Below, piece by piece: positions 37,301 to 46,154 of a stretch of DNA of 55,255 bases. The number at the start of each line of letters is the position of its first letter. Positions within the stretch are counted from its first letter, which is position 1. The stretch comes from JBGTIS01 sp041745535 (GTDB lineage: Bacteria > Bacteroidota > Bacteroidia > Cytophagales > Cyclobacteriaceae): contig JBGTIS010000149.1 in the NCBI GenBank assembly GCA_041745535.1, forward strand, positions 1 through 55,255, given 5' to 3'. The notes below the pieces were generated by a model. It was not told the origin of the DNA and did no database searches. It was given only the letters and a program-made list of their open reading frames with translations. Position numbers and translations under genes: made by a program.

Positions 37301-37792
37301 ATGCGCGACGAACTATTAGAGCAAATGAGCATGATGCGGACCCGTTTTCCTAATTATCGCAGTTACGCCGATGCTAAAATCAATAAAATATTTACGGAAG
37401 AAGAACTTAGTGGGGCCTATCGGTTGGAAGCCAATGAATTGAAAACTCTTTACTTTGAACGTGGAAAAAACGGAAAATTTCAAATGAAAAGCCTGCCCCT
37501 GGAAGTACAGTATTCGCCGGTGTTTACCATTACTAAGTTAGATTATAACAAAGATGGTAAACCCGATCTGTTGCTGTGCGGCAATATCAACCACGCCCGA
37601 TTGCGATTTGGAAACAGCGATGCCAATTTTGGTGTGCTGCTGAAGGGTAATGGCAAAGGAAATTTTGAGTACATACGGCAGGATCAGTCAGGTTTTAACA
37701 TATGGGGCGATGTACGCAGCGTAGTTGAAATAAACAATACATTGTTGTTTGGCATTAACCAGGAGGCAGTAAAAGCTTATAAACTTAATTAG
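34382..37792 (+). CDS. CRTAC1-like lipoprotein with FG-GAP/VCBS repeats and ASPIC/UnbV domain
   Basis: 1136 residues with a lipoprotein signal (VAGLLVSC). Many calcium-binding FG-GAP/VCBS loops of the form D-x-N-x-D-G-x-x-D (GDVNNDGWEDMYF, ADVNGDGLLDIYV, DYDRDGDLDMF, ADVNGDGWPDMYI, ADYDNDGWKDLFI, KADVNGDGLEDVYV and more) build two beta-propellers. Between them lies the ASPIC/UnbV domain (about 553-625: NHYLEIELKGTDKNTLGIGTKV ... QMPTRGYQSS ... FGLG). Such proteins are surface or extracellular, often next to SusCD. The following haloperoxidase-like gene starts 2 bp after its stop, so they are co-expressed. Ligand unknown. Confidence 0.93.
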   Translation: MNLAWFRNYLIGYSCMIVAGLLVSCQNQSSETEKPLPLPETEPAQPGLFTLLPPEETHIDFNNELTEGLNTNVMAYEYFYNGGGVAIGDVNNDGWEDMYFTGNMIANKLYLNKGGKDSLMVFEDVTQQARVAGKDAPWATGVTMADVNGDGLLDIYVCYSGNMPPEKRTNELYINQGADSLGIPHFIEQAAEYGLASSATSTQAVFFDYDRDGDLDMFLLNHSPFPLPVLDDANTAQILKEDDPSNGPRLYRHDSQPDGTSFFNDVTSLAGISSSALSYGLGVGIADVNGDGWPDMYISNDYSIPDFLYINNQNGTFTNELADQLGHTSHFSMGNDIADINNDALPDIYTLDMLPEDNRRQKLLFAPDNYELFNFNVRMGFYYQYMRNMLQMNNGNDSFSEIGQVAGISNTDWSWAPLFADYDNDGWKDLFITNGYVRDYTNMDFIKSMGDFVRQKKGRIVREDVLELVYQMPATNITNYIFKNNGTDAATGVTFSNMKSEWGMDVPSNSNGAAYADLDHDGDLDLIINNINKPAFIYKNESDKQAENHYLEIELKGTDKNTLGIGTKVTIYSKGKQQYQEQMPTRGYQSSVSTILHFGLGAVEKIDTLQVNWLRGKQQILTNIDPDQKLIISEKGATYHTSVPEKVSPIYKSVRSPVSFQHKKNSINDFKRQPLIVNPLSFSGPCMKKADVNGDGLEDVYVGGGSTQAGKLFIQQKNSTFIQKNVTAFEIDHLGEDVNAAFFDANGDGALDLYVCSGGYGNFTPQDLSLQDRLYINDGKGNFTKKINALPVMLTSTSCAKPADINGDGHIDLFVGGRVIPGRYPETPESYILINDGSGNFKNMVQDIAPQLQKAGMVTDAAWIDLNNDKVLDLIVVGEWMPITVFVNSAGKLLEKTSEYFDKTYSGWWNKLLVNDLNNDGKPDLVLGNMGLNTQCKASDQQPARLYYKDFDDNGSIDPVFTFYIQGESYPSVMRDELLEQMSMMRTRFPNYRSYADAKINKIFTEEELSGAYRLEANELKTLYFERGKNGKFQMKSLPLEVQYSPVFTITKLDYNKDGKPDLLLCGNINHARLRFGNSDANFGVLLKGNGKGNFEYIRQDQSGFNIWGDVRSVVEINNTLLFGINQEAVKAYKLN

Positions 37793-37794
37793 CC

Positions 37795-39138
37795 ATGCAC
37801 GTAAGAACATTCGTGGTTTGTATTGGCATTACCTTTATTATTGGAGGTTGTATGGCAAAAAAGGAAATGCCGCCAAAGCTTGGTAACAACGACATCAGCA
37901 AAGTAATTACCAGGGCAACCGAAATAATGGTACATGATGTTACCAATCCTCCCCTGGCTGCCAGGTTTTTTGCCTATGTGTGTTTGTCGGGCTATGAAGT
38001 AATTGCCCAGAATGATAGCATCCATGCCGCCATGACAGGTTTGCTGAAGGATTATAAAACCATAGAAAAGCCTGCGGTTGAGGGTTATGAAACCTCATTG
38101 AGCGCCTTGTTAGCGATGATGCATACGGCCCGCCACATGCAGCCTTCCGGCAGTATGATGGCTGATTTTGAACAATTATTTCTGGATTCCTGCGCCCGGT
38201 TGGGATATTCTGAAGAAGTAATTGCCCAATCGAAAGCCTATGCGGAAGCCATCAGTAAACGCATACTGGCCTATGCCAAAGCCGATCAGTACAATAAAAT
38301 CAGCAATTATCCGAAATATACACCTATTGAGGCAACCGGACATTGGTATCCTACGCCACCGGCTTACTTCGCGGCGGTGGAGCCTTATTTCAATACGGTA
38401 CGGCCTTTCACCATGGACTCTGCCAGCCAGTTTAAGCCAGCGCCACCGGTACCATTCAGTGAAGACAAAAATTCACTTTTTTTTAAGATGCTGACCGAAG
38501 TATATGAGGAAGGAGTTGCACTGCCGCAGGAGCACCGGCTAATCGCTTCTTTCTGGGATTGTAACCCTTTCGCGATGCAAACCAGCGGTCATTTGATGAT
38601 CGGTTTAAAGAAAATATCTCCGGGAGCGCACTGGATGGGCATTACGGGTATTGCTTGTGGCAAGGCCAATAAAGATTTTTCCGCTTCCATGAAAATTCAT
38701 ACGGTAATAGCGATAGGATTAATGGATGCCTTTATTTCCTGCTGGGATGAAAAGTACCGCAGCAACCGCATCAGGCCGGAAACTGCCATCAGAAAATACA
38801 TTGATCCGTCGTGGGAACCGCTGTTACAAACGCCTCCATTTCCGGAATATACCAGTGGGCATTCCACAGTATCAGGAGCTTCCAGCTATATTTTATCCCA
38901 TTATTTGGGTGAGAATTTTCAGTTTACCGATGATGTGGAAGTGAGCTATGGCATTCCGCCGCGTAGTTTTCCCTCTTTTGAAGAAGCAGCCAAGGAAGCA
39001 GCCACTTCCCGCCTTTATGGTGGCATTCATTACCGGGATGCCAATGAGAATGGTTATTCCCAGGGCCGTAAAGTTGGCCAATGGGTGATTAACACTTTAG
39101 AAAAAAGTGAATCAAAAGACCTGGCTGACGCTGAGTAA
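37795..39138 (+). CDS. vanadium-dependent haloperoxidase / PAP2-like lipoprotein
   Basis: 447 residues with lipobox IIGGC (Cys19). The C-terminal half holds the phosphate/vanadate-binding signature: KYRSNRIRP (Lys320, Arg327), TSGHS (about 353-357, His356) and SRLYGGIHYRDA (Arg406, His412), equivalent to K-x6-RP, PSGH and SR-x5-H of PAP2 acid phosphatases and vanadium haloperoxidases. The long N-terminal helical part fits the haloperoxidase-like branch. It is translated with the CRTAC1-like protein from the preceding gene. Whether it halogenates or dephosphorylates a substrate cannot be decided from sequence. Confidence 0.88.
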   Translation: MHVRTFVVCIGITFIIGGCMAKKEMPPKLGNNDISKVITRATEIMVHDVTNPPLAARFFAYVCLSGYEVIAQNDSIHAAMTGLLKDYKTIEKPAVEGYETSLSALLAMMHTARHMQPSGSMMADFEQLFLDSCARLGYSEEVIAQSKAYAEAISKRILAYAKADQYNKISNYPKYTPIEATGHWYPTPPAYFAAVEPYFNTVRPFTMDSASQFKPAPPVPFSEDKNSLFFKMLTEVYEEGVALPQEHRLIASFWDCNPFAMQTSGHLMIGLKKISPGAHWMGITGIACGKANKDFSASMKIHTVIAIGLMDAFISCWDEKYRSNRIRPETAIRKYIDPSWEPLLQTPPFPEYTSGHSTVSGASSYILSHYLGENFQFTDDVEVSYGIPPRSFPSFEEAAKEAATSRLYGGIHYRDANENGYSQGRKVGQWVINTLEKSESKDLADAE

Positions 39139-39139
39139 T

Positions 39140-39850
39140 TTAAAAGGCTGATGTATGGCAGAACTGAGTTAACTTTATCAAATCTGATTCTTTGTCGAAA
39201 TCAATGGCCTCTTTTTCCATGTAACTGGCGATTTCCTGCTTGTGGCGGGGAAATATTTTGAGCAAACCAGCCTTACTGGCTTTTCTGATCCGGTAATTTT
39301 TGTCTACCAGAAAATAGGTGTTGTCCTTAGCCAGTACAATATCGCCCTTCGGTTCAAGTTTATTATAACTGCCATTGCGTCCGGTATACGACGAATAACT
39401 ATCGATAGAAGATACGGAACTGGATTGGTTATAGGCGCCCATTTTTTCAATACTGGCAGGTTTTATCATTTCCTTTTTTGCCAGCGTAATATCCGGATAT
39501 TGGGTTAAAGCTTCCATAAATCCATGGCGGGTATCATAATAAAAAGTAGCGGGACCAATTTTAATAAATTTAATGGTGCTTTCATTGTCTAATGTCAGGG
39601 TATCGCCTGTCAGGTCTATAAACTGCATTTCCCCCAGCAGAATATTGTAATTTAATCGGGCTGTCGCGGCTTTTCCGGTAAAAAATGTGACGGTTCCTGT
39701 CTGAAATTTATCGAAACGGTATTTTACAGCAAATGGAATAACCTTTCCAGGATCCTCACCAGATTTTACCCTGATAAATTTCTCGTTTTGTCCAAAACAT
39801 AGGTAAATGTTAAACATCGAGAGGAAGGTGAAAAAAAATATCTTTATCAT
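39140..39850 (-). CDS. secreted protein of unknown function (236 aa)
   Basis: Signal peptide MIKIFFFTFLSMFNIYLCFG is followed by a beta-rich domain (VTFFTGKAATARLNYNILLGEMQFIDLTGDTLTLDN, FIKIGPATFYYD), a Ser/Tyr-rich linker (SSSVSSIDSYSSYTG) and a helical end (LLKIFPRHKQEIASYMEKEAIDFDKESD). I do not recognise the family with certainty; the LNYN-hydrophobic-LxGEMxFID pattern recurs in small secreted Bacteroidota proteins. Convergent with the haloperoxidase gene, with one base between the stops. Confidence 0.7.
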   Translation of the reverse strand: MIKIFFFTFLSMFNIYLCFGQNEKFIRVKSGEDPGKVIPFAVKYRFDKFQTGTVTFFTGKAATARLNYNILLGEMQFIDLTGDTLTLDNESTIKFIKIGPATFYYDTRHGFMEALTQYPDITLAKKEMIKPASIEKMGAYNQSSSVSSIDSYSSYTGRNGSYNKLEPKGDIVLAKDNTYFLVDKNYRIRKASKAGLLKIFPRHKQEIASYMEKEAIDFDKESDLIKLTQFCHTSAF

Positions 39851-39961
39851 AGCGCGAAAGTTTAGGCTAAGAAGGTGTTTACCGTATGGCTGTAAATTAA
39901 GGTAATAATTTTTTACCAGTATTTAATTTGAAATCCGCCTTATTTTCGAAGGATATTTTTT

Positions 39962-39993
39962 ATTGGTAAATAAACTTTCAGTGCTTACTTTTG
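39962..39993 (+). promoter_or_regulatory. promoter of pdhB (Bacteroidota type)
   Basis: TTG at 39963-39965, 20 bases, then TACTTTTG at 39986-39993, a perfect TAnnTTTG box. Transcription would begin about 39999-40000, which places the upstream start codon 39963 before the mRNA and supports ATG 40023. Confidence 0.65.
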
Positions 39994-40022
39994 TGGCACA
40001 CAATAATAACAACCAATTATTT

Positions 40023-41003
40023 ATGAGAGAAATTCAATTCAGAGAGGCTTTGAATGAGGCTATGTCAGAGGAGATGCGCAGAGATGAAAATATTTTCCTG
40101 ATGGGCGAAGAAGTAGCCGAATACAATGGGGCCTATAAGGTTTCACAGGGCATGTTAGACGAATTTGGCCCAAGGCGAGTGATCGATACCCCCATTTCAG
40201 AGCTTGGGTTTACCGGTTTGGGCATTGGTGCGGCTATGAATGGGTTACGACCCATAATTGAGTTCATGACCTTTAACTTCTCTCTGGTAGCCATCGACCA
40301 GATTATTAATGGCGCCGCTAAAATGATGTCGATGTCGGGCGGGCAATTTCCAGTGCCAATTGTATTTCGCGGACCTACTGGTAATGCCGGGATGTTAAGC
40401 TCTCAGCACTCCCAGAATTTTGAAAACTGGTTTGCCAATACTCCTGGTTTAAAAGTAGTAGTTCCCAGCAATCCTCAGGATGCCAAGGGTTTACTTAAAA
40501 CTTCTATCCGGGATAACGATCCGGTTATATTTATGGAGTCTGAATTGATGTATGGCGACAAAGGGAAAGTAACCGAGGAAGACGAGTTTCTTATTCCGAT
40601 AGGAAAAGCCGATGTGAGGCGCGAAGGCTCAGATGTAACCCTGGTTTCATTTGGAAAAATGATGAAAGTAGTAATGAAAACCGCTAACGAGTTGGAGAAA
40701 GATGATATTTCGGCCGAAGTAATCGACCTGCGTACGGTCCGCCCTATCGACTACGAAGCGGTGGTGAATTCAGTGAAAAAGACAAACCGGCTGGTAATTG
40801 TAGAAGAAGCCTGGCCTTTGAGCTCCATCGCTACTGAAATTACCTACCATGTACAGAAACATGCCTTCGATTATCTGGATGCGCCGGTTCAGCGGATTAA
40901 CAACTGGGATGTGCCGCTTCCGTATGCCCCCACACTAATTGAACAAATTCTGCCCAATACTAAAAAAACTATTGATGCCGTAAAGGCCGTCATGTATTTA
41001 TAA
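40023..41003 (+). CDS. pdhB: pyruvate dehydrogenase E1 component, beta subunit
   Basis: 326 residues from ATG 40023 (MREIQFREALNEAM). Matches the transketolase-like E1-beta: VFLMGEEVAEYNGAYKVSQG, IDTPISELGFTGLGIGAAMNGLRPIIEFM, IVFRGPTGNAGMLSSQHSQ, GLKVVVPSNPQDAKGLLKTSIRDNDPVIFMESE and the C-terminal IVIVEEAWP-like segment. With the alpha subunit, encoded elsewhere, it decarboxylates pyruvate and feeds acetyl-CoA synthesis. A bidirectional terminator follows and the convergent typA gene is next. Confidence 0.96.
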   Translation: MREIQFREALNEAMSEEMRRDENIFLMGEEVAEYNGAYKVSQGMLDEFGPRRVIDTPISELGFTGLGIGAAMNGLRPIIEFMTFNFSLVAIDQIINGAAKMMSMSGGQFPVPIVFRGPTGNAGMLSSQHSQNFENWFANTPGLKVVVPSNPQDAKGLLKTSIRDNDPVIFMESELMYGDKGKVTEEDEFLIPIGKADVRREGSDVTLVSFGKMMKVVMKTANELEKDDISAEVIDLRTVRPIDYEAVVNSVKKTNRLVIVEEAWPLSSIATEITYHVQKHAFDYLDAPVQRINNWDVPLPYAPTLIEQILPNTKKTIDAVKAVMYL

Positions 41004-41021
41004 CTGGGATCATTGAAAAAG

Positions 41022-41058
41022 AAAAAGCCCTGAAGGTATCTTACTTTCAGGGCTTTTT
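41022..41058. terminator. bidirectional terminator between pdhB and typA
   Basis: AAAAAGCCCTGAA (41022-41034) and TTCAGGGCTTTTT (41046-41058) form a 13-bp stem with an A-run on one side and T-run on the other, so it can stop transcription from both convergent genes. Confidence 0.93.
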
Positions 41059-41079
41059 TATAAGAAGCGATAGTTACAT

Positions 41080-42891
41080 TTATACTTCCTGTTGTTTCAT
41101 GTTCATGCGCTTGCGCTCGTTTTCATCGAGATAAATTTTTCGCATTCTGATCGATTTTGGCGTTACCTCTACATATTCGTCTTTCTGAATATATTCCAGT
41201 GCTTCTTCTAAAGAAAACTCACGTTTGGGCGTAATTTTAGCATTATCATCAGAGCCGGAAGCCCGCATGTTGGTCAGTTTTTTCCCTTTCTGAATATTCA
41301 CTACAATATCATTGCCACGGGTGTGTTCACCAATTACCTGGCCGACATATACCTCTTCGCCCGGATCGACAAAGAAAATACCCCGATCCTGTAATTTATC
41401 AATGGCATAACCCGTACCAGGACCGGTTTCCATAGAAATTAATGAACCATTATTCCGGCCACTGATTTCACCTTTGAAGGGTTCATAAGCTTTGAAGCGG
41501 TGCGACATAATGGCTTCCCCAGCGGTAGCGGTCATCATGCTGTTTCGTAAGCCCATCAGGCCTCGTGCCGGAATGGAAAACTCCAGGTGTTGCATGTCGC
41601 CTTTAGGCTCCATCACCAGCAATTCTCCTTTTCGCTGTGTGGCCAGTTCTATCACTTTCCCTGACGATTCAGCCGGCACATCCACTACCATGGTTTCGAT
41701 AGGTTCGGCTTTTCTGCCATCAATTTCTTTGTAAATAACCTGGGGCTGACCTACCTGAAATTCGTAACCTTCGCGGCGCATGGTTTCAATAAGGATAGCC
41801 AGGTGAAGAATGCCTCTTCCGAAAACCAGGAACTGGTCTTCACGGTCGGTTTCCTGTATTTTAAGTGCCAGGTTCTTTTCGATTTCTTTGTATAAGCGGT
41901 CGCGCAGGTGCCTGGAGGTTACGTATTTACCTTCCTTTCCGAAAAATGGAGAGTTATTGATGGTGAACAACATGCTCATGGTAGGTTCATCAATAGAAAT
42001 GCGGGGCATCGGATCAGGTTCTTCAAAACTGGTAAGGGTGTCACCAATTTCAAAATCTTCCAAACCTACCACAGCGCAGATATCCCCACATTGCACCGAA
42101 TCGGTTTTTACTTTTCCCAATCCTTCAAAAACCTGTAATTCTTTTATTCTTACCCTTTTAACGTTACCATCTCTTTTGCTAAGCCCCAGGCTGGTTCCGT
42201 CTTTTAACGTTCCCCTGTACACCCTGCCTATGGCAATCCGCCCAACAAAGGTTGAATATTCCAAAGAGGTGATTTGCATTTGCAAAGTACCTTCCCGGGA
42301 GGGCGCTTCCGGTACCAGGTTAATAACTGCATCCAGAAGCGGTGTTATATTATCCGTAGGTTTTTTCCAGTCTTCCGACATCCAGCCCTGTTTGGAAGAA
42401 CCGTATAGCGTATGAAAGTCAAGCTGTTCTTCGGTGGCATTCAGGTTGTACATCAGGTCAAAAACCTGTTCATGAACTTCGTCGGGACGGCAGTTGGGCT
42501 TGTCAACTTTATTCACAATTACGATAGGTTTCAAACCTAATGCCAGTGCTTTTGACAATACAAACCGGGTTTGTGGCATCGGACCTTCAAAAGCGTCAAC
42601 CAACAGCAATACGCCATCGGCCATTTTTAATACCCTTTCTACTTCACCACCAAAATCGGCGTGACCCGGTGTATCAATAATGTTGATTTTTACATCTTTA
42701 TAGATTACAGAAACGTTTTTGGCAAGAATAGTAATGCCTCGTTCCCGTTCCAGGTCATTGCTATCCAGTATGAGTTCACCAACATCCTGGTTGTCTCTGA
42801 AAATTTTAGAAGTATAAATTATTTTGTCCACCAATGTAGTTTTTCCATGGTCTACATGGGCAATGATGGCAACATTTCTAATGCTCGGCAT
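41080..42891 (-). CDS. typA: ribosome-associated translational GTPase TypA/BipA
   Basis: 603 residues. G1 AHVDHGKTTL (about 11-20), G3 DTPGHADFGGEVE, G4 NKVDKPNCRP, then beta-barrel and EF-G-like C-domains with the conserved RGERGITI (ERERGITILAKN) and SRHLRDRLYKE, GRGILHLAILIETMRREGYE, PARGLMGLRN. It acts on the ribosome in stress and cold conditions. Ends in a bidirectional terminator; a TACCTTTG -7 box lies just upstream. Confidence 0.97.
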   Translation of the reverse strand: MPSIRNVAIIAHVDHGKTTLVDKIIYTSKIFRDNQDVGELILDSNDLERERGITILAKNVSVIYKDVKINIIDTPGHADFGGEVERVLKMADGVLLLVDAFEGPMPQTRFVLSKALALGLKPIVIVNKVDKPNCRPDEVHEQVFDLMYNLNATEEQLDFHTLYGSSKQGWMSEDWKKPTDNITPLLDAVINLVPEAPSREGTLQMQITSLEYSTFVGRIAIGRVYRGTLKDGTSLGLSKRDGNVKRVRIKELQVFEGLGKVKTDSVQCGDICAVVGLEDFEIGDTLTSFEEPDPMPRISIDEPTMSMLFTINNSPFFGKEGKYVTSRHLRDRLYKEIEKNLALKIQETDREDQFLVFGRGILHLAILIETMRREGYEFQVGQPQVIYKEIDGRKAEPIETMVVDVPAESSGKVIELATQRKGELLVMEPKGDMQHLEFSIPARGLMGLRNSMMTATAGEAIMSHRFKAYEPFKGEISGRNNGSLISMETGPGTGYAIDKLQDRGIFFVDPGEEVYVGQVIGEHTRGNDIVVNIQKGKKLTNMRASGSDDNAKITPKREFSLEEALEYIQKDEYVEVTPKSIRMRKIYLDENERKRMNMKQQEV

Positions 42892-42917
42892 ACGTTCCTG
42901 TTATTAAATTTGGTGCG

Positions 42918-42925
42918 CAAAGGTA
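42918..42925 (-). promoter_or_regulatory. -7 promoter box of typA
   Basis: On the minus strand this reads TACCTTTG, a perfect TAnnTTTG match; transcription would start about 20 bases before the typA ATG at 42891. No clear -33 TTTG was found, only TTTA at a similar spacing. Confidence 0.45.
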
Positions 42926-42964
42926 CTGATTTGTAAGGTATTCTAATAAAGCTCTTTAATAATT

Positions 42965-43843
42965 TTACGTAATATATTGGGCGATGCTTCTTAAAATGTC
43001 TGTTTTTATTTTTTCTTCCAGACATTTATCTGTTTTCTTTAACTGAAACAAATAGGCAAATCGGACCTTCTCCACGTCTACTTCTTTAACGGCAAGCCTG
43101 GCAGTATTAAGGGTAACCAATGAGCCATAGCCCTCTAAAACGGTTTTTAAGTGGTTTTCAAACCTGGCGAAATCTTTTAACATCTGTAAGTTTGTAGCGA
43201 ATTCCACTTCTGACCGGCCCTGGTTTCTTTTACTGAAATTAATTACCTCGGCACCATACACAACATTATTGGGAATGGAGATAAAAATATTATTATTATT
43301 AACCAGGTAGGTGCTGCTTAGGGTAATATTGATAACCCGTCCTTCATGATTGCCTATTTTTACATAGTCGTTCAACGAAAACCGGTCGGACAGCATCAGA
43401 ATAATGCCGTTTACTGTATTAGAAATATAATCTTTGGTGAGTAGCACCGTAGCAACTGCCACCAAGCTGAACGAGGTAAGAATTTCACCGGGTTTTAGCT
43501 TGAAAAGCAGAAAAAATGTAACTATCAGCGCGGCCAGATACAATAAATTGGCAAGGCGGTTAAATGCCAGCACCAGCTTGTCGTGCTGGTCTTCCAGTTT
43601 TTGACTTTTAATATAAAAATATACTACAATAATGCGACCCAGGGATATGGCCAGATGGGCTTCAATATAAAACAAGAGGGCCTGAATAAGGTTATTATAT
43701 TTATTCTCAAAAAAATCGAAATGGGCATACCGGATATACAGCAGTGCAATAAATAAAGATAACTTAATAATAAAGTATATTCTTTTTCTTATTTCCTGTG
43801 ATTGAATTTTATGAATGGGTATTGACTGACTTTTGGTAATCAT
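42965..43843 (-). CDS. mechanosensitive ion channel, MscS family
   Basis: 292 residues with about four hydrophobic helices (IYFIIKLSLFIALLYIRY; LIQALLFYIEAHLAISLGRIIVVYFYI; LLYLAALIVTFFLLF; ILTSFSLVAVATVLLTKDYI). The MscS beta domain follows (NTVNGIILMLSDRFSLNDYVKIGNHEGRVINITLSSTYLVNNNNIFISIPNNVVYG), including the conserved G-x-V-x-x-I-x-L-x-x-T pattern and IPN. It would release solutes on membrane tension. It lies 73 bp upstream of typA on the same strand. Confidence 0.9.
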   Translation of the reverse strand: MITKSQSIPIHKIQSQEIRKRIYFIIKLSLFIALLYIRYAHFDFFENKYNNLIQALLFYIEAHLAISLGRIIVVYFYIKSQKLEDQHDKLVLAFNRLANLLYLAALIVTFFLLFKLKPGEILTSFSLVAVATVLLTKDYISNTVNGIILMLSDRFSLNDYVKIGNHEGRVINITLSSTYLVNNNNIFISIPNNVVYGAEVINFSKRNQGRSEVEFATNLQMLKDFARFENHLKTVLEGYGSLVTLNTARLAVKEVDVEKVRFAYLFQLKKTDKCLEEKIKTDILRSIAQYIT

Positions 43844-43985
43844 GTATTATTTTCAAATTAAGCAATGCAAAATTCATAAAAATAGTCGTATTATTAGAAG
43901 TTTATAATAGGCAAATACTCGACTTTTTTCTAAATGCCCTGATTGGCATGTAATAAAATTGTTATAAAAGTTTAAAATTTTTAAG

Positions 43986-46154
43986 ATGCTTAAAAAATTA
44001 TTCCTCAGCGTATTTTTAACCTTTGCGTTTTTATCCTATCAGGCTCATGCCGATGAAGGAATGTGGCTGCTCTCGTTACTCCAAAAGCTGAATTACGACG
44101 ACATGCGATCTGAAGGATTACAGCTTTCTGCCGATCAGATTTACAGCATCAATCAATCATCCCTGAAAGATGCCATTGTTTCGTTGGGTGGATTTTGTAC
44201 GGGTGAGATTATTTCTTCTGAAGGGTTGCTGCTTACCAACCACCATTGCGGTTTTGAGTCAGTACAGTCGCATAGTACGGTGGAAAATAACCTGCTGAAG
44301 AATGGTTTTTTTGCCGCTAACCACCAGGAAGAACTTCCTACGCCCGGTTTGTATGCTAAGTTTCTTGTAAGAATGGAAGATGTTACTTCCGATGTGCTGG
44401 CGGGCATTACCGACGAAATGAATGAAAGCCAACGGGAAGCCCTGATTGGCAAAAACATGGATAAATTACAGATCAGGTCAGTGGAAAACACCCATTACGA
44501 TGCGGAAATAAAATCTTTTTTTGGAGGCAATGAATTTTATCTTTTTGTATACGAAACTTTTACGGATGTGCGTCTGGTAGGCGCTCCGCCGGAATCGATC
44601 GGTAAATTCGGTGGTGATACCGACAACTGGATGTGGCCCCGCCAAACTGGTGATTTTTCTTTATTTCGCGTATATACTGATCCTAAAGGTAATCCGGCGA
44701 ATTATTCGGCCAACAATATCCCTTTGCGGCCCAGGTATCATTTACCCATTTCGTTATCAGGGGTGCGGGAAGGCGACTTTGCCATGGTAATGGGATTTCC
44801 CGGAAGTACCGAGCGATATTTAACCTCGTATGGCGTAAAACTGGCGTTAGACATTAGCAACCCAACCCGGGTGAACATACGGGATAGGCGCCTGGAAATC
44901 ATGAAAAACGACATGGATGCCGATGAAGATATACGGATAAAATACGCTTCTAAATATGCACAGGTGAGTAATTACTGGAAATATTTTATTGGGCAAAGCG
45001 AAGGGTTAAAGCGGCTGGACGTTTTGTCGGAAAAGGAAAAGATCGAACAGGAATTTATGGCCTGGGCACAGCAGGACGCTGCCTGGAAACAGAAATACGG
45101 GCAGGTGCTACGGGAGTTTGAGCAAACGTATAACCAGATCAGAAACTACGAAACCCCTTATATTTATTTTGTGGAAGGAGTTTTTGGTACAGAAATTCTT
45201 CCGTTTGCCTATGAGTTCATGGCTTTTCAGAACCGGTTAAAGGATACTCCGGATAAATTAGATGGAATAAAGACTGATTTTACTGAAAAAGCCGAACAAT
45301 TTTTTGAAGATTATAATGCCGCGACTGACCAGAAAGTGTTTGCCGCCCTCATGGAAATGTTTTATCGCAATGTACCCGAAATTTATCATCCGGACATTCT
45401 GACCAAAGCTGTAAAAAAATATAACATGAATTTTTCGCAATGGGCCAAACAAGTATTTGAAAAATCTATGTTTGCCGATAAAGAAAAAACATTGGCCTTT
45501 ATTGAAGACCCAAGCGAAAAGGCTTTGGAAAAAGATCCTGCTTTCAAAACTGTTTCTTCATTTTTACAATCTTATTTTCAGAAAATAGCGCCTACGCTGA
45601 AGCAAGCCTATGAGTCGCTTTCTAAAGATGAACGACTCTACATAGCCGGATTACGAGAAATGCATCCTGACAAAAAATATTATCCGGATGCCAATTCAAC
45701 GCTTAGGCTTACTTACGGAAAAGTATTAAGCTATGAACCCCGCGATGGAGTTGAGTATGAATACCAGACTACCTTAAAAGGTGTGATTGAGAAAATGGAT
45801 CCCGACAATCCGGAGTTTCAGGTGCCTGAAAAGCTGGTAGCGCTTTATGAAAAAGAAGATTATGGCGATTATGGAGTTAATGGTATGTTGCCCGTTTGCT
45901 TTATTACCAACAACGATATTACCGGGGGGAATTCGGGGAGTCCTGTTATTAATGCCAAGGGAGAACTGATTGGTACTGCCTTCGATGGCAATTGGGAAGC
46001 CATGAGTGGAGATATCGCTTTTGAGCCTAATTTACAACGCTGTATCAGCGTGGATATCCGCTATACTTTATTCCTTATCGATAAATTCGCGGGAGCCAGG
46101 CATTTGGTTGATGAAATGACACTGATTAGTGAAGCTGAAGAAGTAACGAAATAA
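43986..46154 (+). CDS. S46-family dipeptidyl-peptidase, DPP7-type
   Basis: 722 residues with a signal peptide (about 1-22, ending HA). The trypsin-like triad of the S46 family is visible: His87 in LLTNHHCG, an Asp near residues 211-227 (DTDNWMWPRQTGD) and Ser650 in GGNSGSP. The residue after FD in FDGNW (Gly668) corresponds to the position that is Gly in DPP7 (hydrophobic P1 preference) and Arg in DPP11 (acidic P1), so DPP7-like specificity is likely. It releases dipeptides from peptides in the periplasm, feeding amino-acid use. Length fits the family. Confidence 0.93.
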   Translation: MLKKLFLSVFLTFAFLSYQAHADEGMWLLSLLQKLNYDDMRSEGLQLSADQIYSINQSSLKDAIVSLGGFCTGEIISSEGLLLTNHHCGFESVQSHSTVENNLLKNGFFAANHQEELPTPGLYAKFLVRMEDVTSDVLAGITDEMNESQREALIGKNMDKLQIRSVENTHYDAEIKSFFGGNEFYLFVYETFTDVRLVGAPPESIGKFGGDTDNWMWPRQTGDFSLFRVYTDPKGNPANYSANNIPLRPRYHLPISLSGVREGDFAMVMGFPGSTERYLTSYGVKLALDISNPTRVNIRDRRLEIMKNDMDADEDIRIKYASKYAQVSNYWKYFIGQSEGLKRLDVLSEKEKIEQEFMAWAQQDAAWKQKYGQVLREFEQTYNQIRNYETPYIYFVEGVFGTEILPFAYEFMAFQNRLKDTPDKLDGIKTDFTEKAEQFFEDYNAATDQKVFAALMEMFYRNVPEIYHPDILTKAVKKYNMNFSQWAKQVFEKSMFADKEKTLAFIEDPSEKALEKDPAFKTVSSFLQSYFQKIAPTLKQAYESLSKDERLYIAGLREMHPDKKYYPDANSTLRLTYGKVLSYEPRDGVEYEYQTTLKGVIEKMDPDNPEFQVPEKLVALYEKEDYGDYGVNGMLPVCFITNNDITGGNSGSPVINAKGELIGTAFDGNWEAMSGDIAFEPNLQRCISVDIRYTLFLIDKFAGARHLVDEMTLISEAEEVTK

